From the NCBI GenBank assembly GCA_907163345.1, contig CAJQUN010000007.1, positions 3,734,582 to 3,798,581 of the forward strand: DNA of 64,000 nt, written 5' to 3'. A program made the translations under genes and the position numbers. This document shows, piece after piece, positions 58,701-64,000 of the stretch. Source of the stretch: Haberlea rhodopensis. Lineage: Eukaryota; Streptophyta; Magnoliopsida; Lamiales; Gesneriaceae. The notes below the pieces were generated by a model. The model was not told the origin of the DNA. It was given only the letters and a program-made list of their open reading frames with translations, and made no database searches. How positions within the stretch are numbered: the first letter of the stretch is position 1; each line of letters begins with the position of its first letter.

Positions 58701-59086
58701 AGATTTATAGGACCATACGAAGTTTTGGAAAGAATAGGAACGTTGGCATATCGGCTTGCTTTACCTTCGGATTTAGGCCGAGTACATAATGTATTTCACG
58801 TCGCGAAGCTCAGAAGATACGTTTCGATGACAGCCACGTGCTTAAAGAAACAGAGATTGAGTTATCAAAGGAGTGCACGTATACAGAATACCCTATGAGG
58901 GTATTAGACAGACATGAAAGAATTTTAAGAACCAAGACGATACCGTTTGTAAAAGTTCAGTGGGGCAATCATGCACCTGATGAAGCAATATGGGAAAAAG
59001 AAAGGGAACTGTATGCAAAGTATCCGGATATGAAACATAGTACAAGTTTCGATGACGAGACGTTTTACAACACGGGGAGATTCTAA
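55761..59086 (+). pseudogene. Pol of the second Gypsy element (protease, RT, RNaseH, integrase, chromodomain), many lesions
   Basis: Protease: LFDSGASNSFISE (55816). RT: CIDYRELNRVTVKKKYPLPR (56453), SKIDLRSGYHQLIIKEQDIH, then FIDDILIYS out of frame at about 56738. RNaseH: YNDASKEGLECVLMQNGKV (57179) with the HKSLKYIF box. Integrase core: MDFVTGLPRTTTQKDTLWVI (58019), DRDTRF, HPQTN then a TGA where DGQ is usual. C-terminus: PFVKVQWGNHAPDEAIWEKE, a chromodomain-like segment. It shows more stops and shifts than the 11-26 kb element, so it is older. Confidence 0.88.
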
Positions 59087-61050
59087 TGACATGGTATTCT
59101 TTTAATAAAAAAAATCATAATAATAAATAATAATAATAATAAGAATAACTAATAAAGTAATAGAGATTTGGGCGAATCAATTGGCCAATTTCTCCCAACC
59201 ATCAGTAGCCGATTCCCCCATTTCCTCTCTCCGATTCTTTTCCATTTTTCCCCAATTTCATCATGCAAACCCAATCAAACCCAAATCTCACGTTGCAACC
59301 CCAAACACCAAAATTCTTGCTAAATACCTAAATTTATGCCTCGAATCAACGGTGCCACTCACCCTATTTCGACCCGTGCCAAATGTAAACAAATGGAAAA
59401 ACTTAGAGGGGTCAAGGGAGATCGAGCGAGAGGGAGTACAGAGATTCTGAAAGTCTGGTATGAAACTTCACCGCCTCAATTCTCGAAATTTTTATGTAGT
59501 TGTGTTAAATGAAATCATATCATTCCTGTAAATGGTTTTGTGAATTAAGAAATAGTTTATATGCTTGGATATATGGCTTATTCATGGATGTGAGCTCCGA
59601 AATGGTTCCAGAATAGGCTTAACTTAATTGGAATTAATTCACCATTTTCTGTTAGACAAGGTGCTCAAGTTATTGAGATTAAGGTTTTCTTCATATTTGG
59701 CTGTGCACATAGTAATTGAGACTGATTGTTAAGTTCAATAATGAATTGAATTTAGTTTAGCAGTAGCAAGCTGAAATTCCTCTACATGCATTGTTGTGTA
59801 TCGATTTCATTTTTTCTCTAAAAGCAAAAATAAAAATAAAAATAATGATAATAAATTAAGTTACTGTTGGGTTAGGGAATATATGGTTCATTTTGTCCCT
59901 TAATGTAATTAGGTTAGACTTAATTCAGCTTGGTGCCTATATGCATAGTGACAAAATTTACTAATAGTTACTCAATGTAAAATGGATTATTTTTTAGAAT
60001 GTACGATTGGTATTATTGAACTCTGTGGTAGGAAATCCAAATATCTTTGGAGATTGTTGGAAAAGTTTGTAGCTTGAACAATTTTAGGAACCTTCGAGGT
60101 ACGTAAAAGGGAATTGCATTTTTTCGCAAATTAATTTAAGTATTTTTTGTTATTTATTTTTGAAATATTTTGGAAGAGTAAGCATACAATGCACTTTTGA
60201 AAATGATTTTTGATGGAAATATGATTTTGTGAAAATGGGTTTTTGAATAGTTTTTTTTCATGTGTGGAAAACTATTTTGAGAAGTTATGCTTGTTTTGAT
60301 TCAATGAATATGATTTGAGGTTGTGAACTGAGCACGTTCTTTGTTTTGTATGTCTCGACGAGGGTAAAAACACACACAAGTTAGACTCGTTGGCGACGAG
60401 AACAGATAAACGCGTTTTGTTTTGCCCGAATGTGGATGGGGTATAATATCTGCTGATATCCTTCCAGCGAGTATAGTCTGGAATGATATCATTGTGTCAC
60501 CTCTTAGTTGAGTATTCATTTGTTTCATACAACATGGCTATTGTATTGATATTATGTGGTTGTTATATGATTCTTTTCGTTATTCGCTGGTTATCTGTGT
60601 AGTTATTTCTGTTATGATTCTACTTTGTGAAAGTTAACTCTATTAACTGCTCAGATTAACATATATATGAGAAATTTATTTTGATATGAAAATGTGTTAT
60701 TTTTCGTCAAATTATAAAAAACAATGATGATTTTACTGCTTTTGCCAAATATTTTACTGTGCTTATTACTTTAATTTTATTATGTTTTAATTTGGTGATG
60801 AGGAATTGTGGTTTATTATTGCTATTGGGATGAGTATTGATGTTGAATGGAGTGATTTGGTTGATCACATATTTAATTGTTAAGGAGAGACTCTGTCCGA
60901 GTTTTTTAGAAGTCAAAGCAAAAAGTTATTCACATTTTAGTTCGTTATTAAATTGGAACGTTTCCACTAAACAGAATTTTGAGTTAATAACTAATTTTTG
61001 AATTGGATGAAGCCTTATATTCAAGCAATTGAACATGGCGGGCCGTCACA
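59082..61050 (+). repeat. 3' LTR of the second Gypsy element
   Basis: About 1969 bp. Its first bases (TCTAATGAC) differ from the 5' LTR start (TGTAATGAC), probably by mutation. It is followed by TSD ATTAT. Confidence 0.87.
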
Positions 61051-61055
61051 ATTAT

Positions 61056-61587
61056 TGTGTAATAAACAAGTATGAATCGCCTGATAAAAGTTGTTGCCCA
61101 CGTGGCCAAAGTGACGTAAATATAATGTTTTCTAAAATAAATTAAAATGATTTTTTGGACCTTTATTTTAAAAAAATTCCCACCCTAATTTTTTTTCTTG
61201 GCCCCACTTCTGCATGCATGATGACACATACCCCATACAATTTCCGAAGAAGACAACACTATAAATTAATTTACAAGATGACAACAAGGAGAAATCTCTC
61301 ATTTTCTTCTCGATGCTGCAACATTGAAGATTATTATCTTTCCTCGTCTTCATTTTAGTGATTATTGTAACAAAAATATTGTACTTAATTAAGGGTGATA
61401 GTGAAATATATATTTGATTAGGTCTCGTGAATTTTTCTCTTTCGCCTTTTGGGGTTTTTTACGTAAAATATAGTGTCCAATTTATTTGCTGCTATATATT
61501 TAATTATTGCTAATACGTGAAATTTTTTGGAGCATCCGAAAAGATAAAATTTTGAGATTTATTGTGCTCGGAAAGATTACACGACTG
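61056..61587. other. Spacer before the foldback element, no gene recognised
   Basis: A/T-rich. A short frame at 61155-61358 has no recognisable domain. It is not visibly similar to the region upstream of F3'5'H copy 1. Confidence 0.45.
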
Positions 61588-61597
61588 CCCTACGTAA

Positions 61598-63114
61598 GGC
61601 TAATTTAATTTAATATAATAAAAAAGAAAAAAAATTCAAAAAATAAAGTTAATTGAAAAAATTTAACATTTTAGTGTAATTCGCGATCTCGGTATGCGAA
61701 TTCAACTGTTCTAAAGTTGCGATCTCGGTATGCGTATTTAACTGTTCTAAAGTTGCGATCTCGGTATGCGTATTTAACTGTTTTAAAGTTGCGATCCGGG
61801 ATTGCGAATTTAACTATTTTAAATTTTAAACAAATAATTTTTTATAAAGTTTCAATTCAATATACAATTTCTAATTAGAATGCATCAAATATATTTGTGT
61901 TTAAAACATTAGGGAATGGACCGGGTCCTGAAAATATTAAGGAATAAAAAAATAAATTTTTTGTAAAGTTGCATTTCAATCTACAATTTGTAATTAGAAC
62001 ATGTCAAATATATTTGTTTTTTATTATAATTGTTTTTAATCCCTATATTTTTCAGACCAGTTCAGTCCATAATGTTTTAAACCACATAAATAGTTGAAAT
62101 ATAAATAGATGATCTGAAATAGTACACATAGAAATAAATATATGAATCTTTACATTGAACTCTAAATATTTCTTTCGGTCCCACAAGCACGTCTATATAT
62201 CTCTCGTTGTGGTCTTCTAGATGGTTCAGCTTCCTCTACATTCCGCGTTTGTGATTGAGGAGGTCTAATCCTAGCGTTAAACTCACCAATATCATGATAT
62301 TATGGAGTCAAGTCGGAGAATGTAACATGTGAAATATCAAAATGTGGGCGTGACTGGGTAGGACGGTACACGAAGCAGAAGATCAGTAAATGAGGTACCC
62401 GGTTCTACATATCCACATTTTGATCTCTCACATGTTATATTCTCCGACTTGACTCCACAATATCATGATGTTGGTGAGTCCAGCGCTAGGATTAGACCTC
62501 CTCAATAACAAACACAGAATGTAGAGGAAGCTGAGCCATCTAGAAGACAACGAGAGATACATAGACGTGGTTGTGGGACCGGATGAAATATTTAGAGTTC
62601 AATATAAATAATAATATATTTATTTTTATGTGTACTATTTCAGATCATCAATTCATATTTCAATTATTTACGTGGTTTAAAACATTATGGACTGAACCAA
62701 TCCTGAAAATATTAGGGATAAAAATTTGTAATTAAATACAAATATATTTGATACATTCTAATTAAAAATTGTATATTGAAATGCAACTTTACAAAAAAAT
62801 TATTTTTTTTATTCCTTAATATTTTCAGGACCCGGTCCAGTCCCTAATGTTTTAAACACAAATATATTTGATGCATTCTAATTAGAAATTGTATATTGAA
62901 TTGAAACTTTATAAAAAAATATTTGTTTAAAATTTAAAATAGTTAAATTCGCAATCCCGGATCGCAACTTTAAAATAGTTAAATTCGCATACCGAGATCG
63001 CAACTTTAGAACAGTTGAATTCGCATTCGCTAATTACAGTAGAATGTTAAATTTTTTCAATTAACGTTATTTTTTTAATTTTTTTTCTTTTTTATTATAT
63101 TAAATTAAATTAGG
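61598..63114. mobile_element. Giant-palindrome foldback/MULE-like element containing a captured coding fragment
   Basis: Nearly the whole 1517 bp is an inverted repeat: arms of about 720-750 bp (61598 to about 62345, and about 62400 to 63114) around a loop of about 55 bp. The flanking duplications are CCCTACGTAA (61588-61597) and CCCTACTTAA (63115-63124), 9 of 10 identical, a MULE-like size. The left end reads GGCTAATTTAATTTAATATA and the right end is its inverse with small differences. Each arm contains a fragment that reads, on the + strand of the right arm at about 62480-62583, ARIRPPQ(stop)QTQNVEEAEPS, RRQREIHRRGCGTG, stop. This resembles the C-terminal tail of the PMD protein at 2899-5256 (RRQRVRREIIPPPCGTGGH). 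Inner arms also carry 36 bp tandem units (61681-61823). Confidence 0.82.
61681..61823. repeat. 36 bp tandem units in the left arm of the foldback element
   Basis: Four units of ttgcgatctcggtatgcgta + tttaactgttctaaag. The right arm (about 62938-63024) keeps only two to three units, so the arms are asymmetric here. Each unit has an interrupted dyad (attcgc...gcgaat). Confidence 0.85.
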
Positions 63115-63140
63115 CCCTACTTAACCAGGTAGCAGTGTCT

Positions 63141-63348
63141 AAAAATGTAGCCATATCCACCGGTTTACAATTGTTGAATGGTAGCTGGAAAAACCGTGCT
63201 GAAACATCTTACACTGCAACTAACTTCTCATCAAATTTATTTATATATAGAGAAAAGTGTGGTGCAAATATTATCCTACATCTGCCTTGATTCTATTTAA
63301 TTAATAAGAAAAAATTGTATTTTGATGGTAAATATTAATTTCCATGCA
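63141..63348 (+). promoter_or_regulatory. Promoter of F3'5'H copy 2
   Basis: Homologous to 27087-27300, with the TATA box (ttatatatag) at about 63241-63250 and the same acactgcaactaac segment. Homology ends only about 17 bp from the foldback element's right-hand duplication, so everything further upstream in this copy is transposon or spacer. Confidence 0.6.
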
Positions 63349-64000
63349 ATGTTCCTCCCGGTCACGGAACTCATAGCATTGACTGCGCTCTGTATTCTCA
63401 CTCACTTTCTCATTCGGATAATTTTCTCGAAACGAAACTCCGATCGCCCACCATTGCCTCCCGGCCCAAGAGGCTTTCCGGTGGTCGGAGCACTTCCACT
63501 CTTAGGTAGAATGCCACATGTTGCTCTGGCCAAAATGGCCAATATTTATGGCCCTGTCATGTACCTGAAAGTAGGCACCCGTGGCATGGTGGTGGCGTCA
63601 ACTCCTGAAGCCGCGAAATCGTTTCTTAAAACCCTTGAATCGAATTTCTTGAACCGGCCGATCCATGCCGGACCAACCATCCTTGCCTACAATGCGCAAG
63701 ACATGGTTTTTGCACCCTACGGCCCCAAGTGGAGGATGCTCAGAAAATTGAGCAATCTCCATATGTTGGGCAGTAAAGCTCTCGATGAATGGGCAGATTT
63801 TCGTGCTGCAGAACTTGGCCACATGCTTGAGGCGATGCATCGGTCGAGTTTACGTGGGAAAGCAGTGGTGGTGGGGGAGATGTTGGTTTACGCCATGGCT
63901 AATATGATCGGCAGAGTTATACTGAGCCGAAGGGTTTTCGAGACGGAAGGAAGGGAAGTGAACGAGTTCAAGGATATGGTGGTGGAGCTAATGACTACCG
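63349..64000 (+). CDS. CYP75A: Flavonoid 3',5'-hydroxylase (CYP75A), copy 2, 3' end outside the window
   Basis: Open from the ATG at 63349 to the window edge (217 codons), with no stop or frameshift. It covers the membrane anchor (LIALTALCILTHFLIRIIF), the hinge LPPGPRGFPVVGALPLLGRM, and the region to MVVELMTTA. It aligns with copy 1 residue for residue. The first 37 codons differ at many positions (for example SFCILIHCLIGM versus ALCILTHFLIRI), but later sequence is about 97-98% identical by eye. The N-terminal Met is supported by the equivalent Met in copy 1. Function is as for copy 1. Whether the rest of the gene is intact cannot be seen here. Confidence 0.93.
   Translation, partial: MFLPVTELIALTALCILTHFLIRIIFSKRNSDRPPLPPGPRGFPVVGALPLLGRMPHVALAKMANIYGPVMYLKVGTRGMVVASTPEAAKSFLKTLESNFLNRPIHAGPTILAYNAQDMVFAPYGPKWRMLRKLSNLHMLGSKALDEWADFRAAELGHMLEAMHRSSLRGKAVVVGEMLVYAMANMIGRVILSRRVFETEGREVNEFKDMVVELMTT

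Larger units (their letters stand above)
51188..61050 (+). mobile_element. Second Ty3/Gypsy chromodomain-type element, full structure but decayed
   Basis: LTRs are 51188-54649 and about 59082-61050, ending in GCCGTCGCA / GCCGTCACA, with the TSD ATTAT at 51183-51187 and 61051-61055. A primer-binding site (tgatatcagagcgtgctag, 54652-54670) and a purine-rich tract (cacggggagatt, 59071-59082) are in place. The coding region has many stops and frameshifts. The 5' LTR is 1.5 kb longer than the 3' LTR because of a foreign segment at about 52341-53820. Confidence 0.9.

Overview
This is plant nuclear DNA from a transposon-rich euchromatic region. The host genes have short GT-AG introns, including a 14-exon plastid chaperonin gene and a two-exon P450. 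Most of the rest is LTR retrotransposons, MULEs, hAT MITEs and LINE remnants. Two copies of flavonoid 3',5'-hydroxylase (CYP75A) point to a flowering eudicot that makes delphinidin-type pigments. An asterid is plausible, but I cannot name a species.

Layout. (1) 1-5.9 kb: a MULE transposase gene (+) converges on a plant-mobile-domain (PMD/MAIN-like) gene (-), an arrangement like mudrA/mudrB. The PMD frame is broken by two stops and a frameshift. Its TATA box is preceded by three near-palindromes. (2) 5.9-10.7 kb: an intact gene for the chloroplast Cpn60 beta subunit. (3) 11.2-26.4 kb: a Ty3/Gypsy chromodomain-type element (TSD TGTTA) whose gag is split by a nested gag-only Copia element in reverse orientation (TSD CAAAT). 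(4) 27.1-28.9 kb: F3'5'H copy 1, complete. (5) 29.1-36.5 kb: a decayed Gypsy element holding two solo LTRs (TSDs CAACC and ACATC). (6) 36.5-39.5 kb: a second, badly decayed PMD gene with another palindrome cluster upstream. (7) 39.7-44.4 kb: three hAT MITEs, one containing a tRNA-like segment, then a non-autonomous MULE carrying a minisatellite. (8) 44.4-51 kb: paired hairpins, LINE and Copia remnants, and a solo LTR (TSD CTTAC) of the same Copia family nested at 15 kb. (9) 51.2-61.05 kb: a decayed Gypsy element (TSD ATTAT). (10) 61.6-63.1 kb: a 1.5 kb almost complete palindrome (foldback/MULE-like) that includes a fragment resembling a PMD C-terminus. It sits just upstream of (11) F3'5'H copy 2, which runs off the right edge.

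How it fits together. Only Cpn60 beta and the two CYP75A copies look like working host genes. The CYP75A copies share about 200 bp of promoter and most of exon 1, so they are a tandem duplication now spread over 36 kb by transposon insertion. The best candidates for something undescribed are two. One is the recurring array of short near-palindromes tied to PMD genes and to the foldback element. The other is the giant hairpin next to the second CYP75A promoter.
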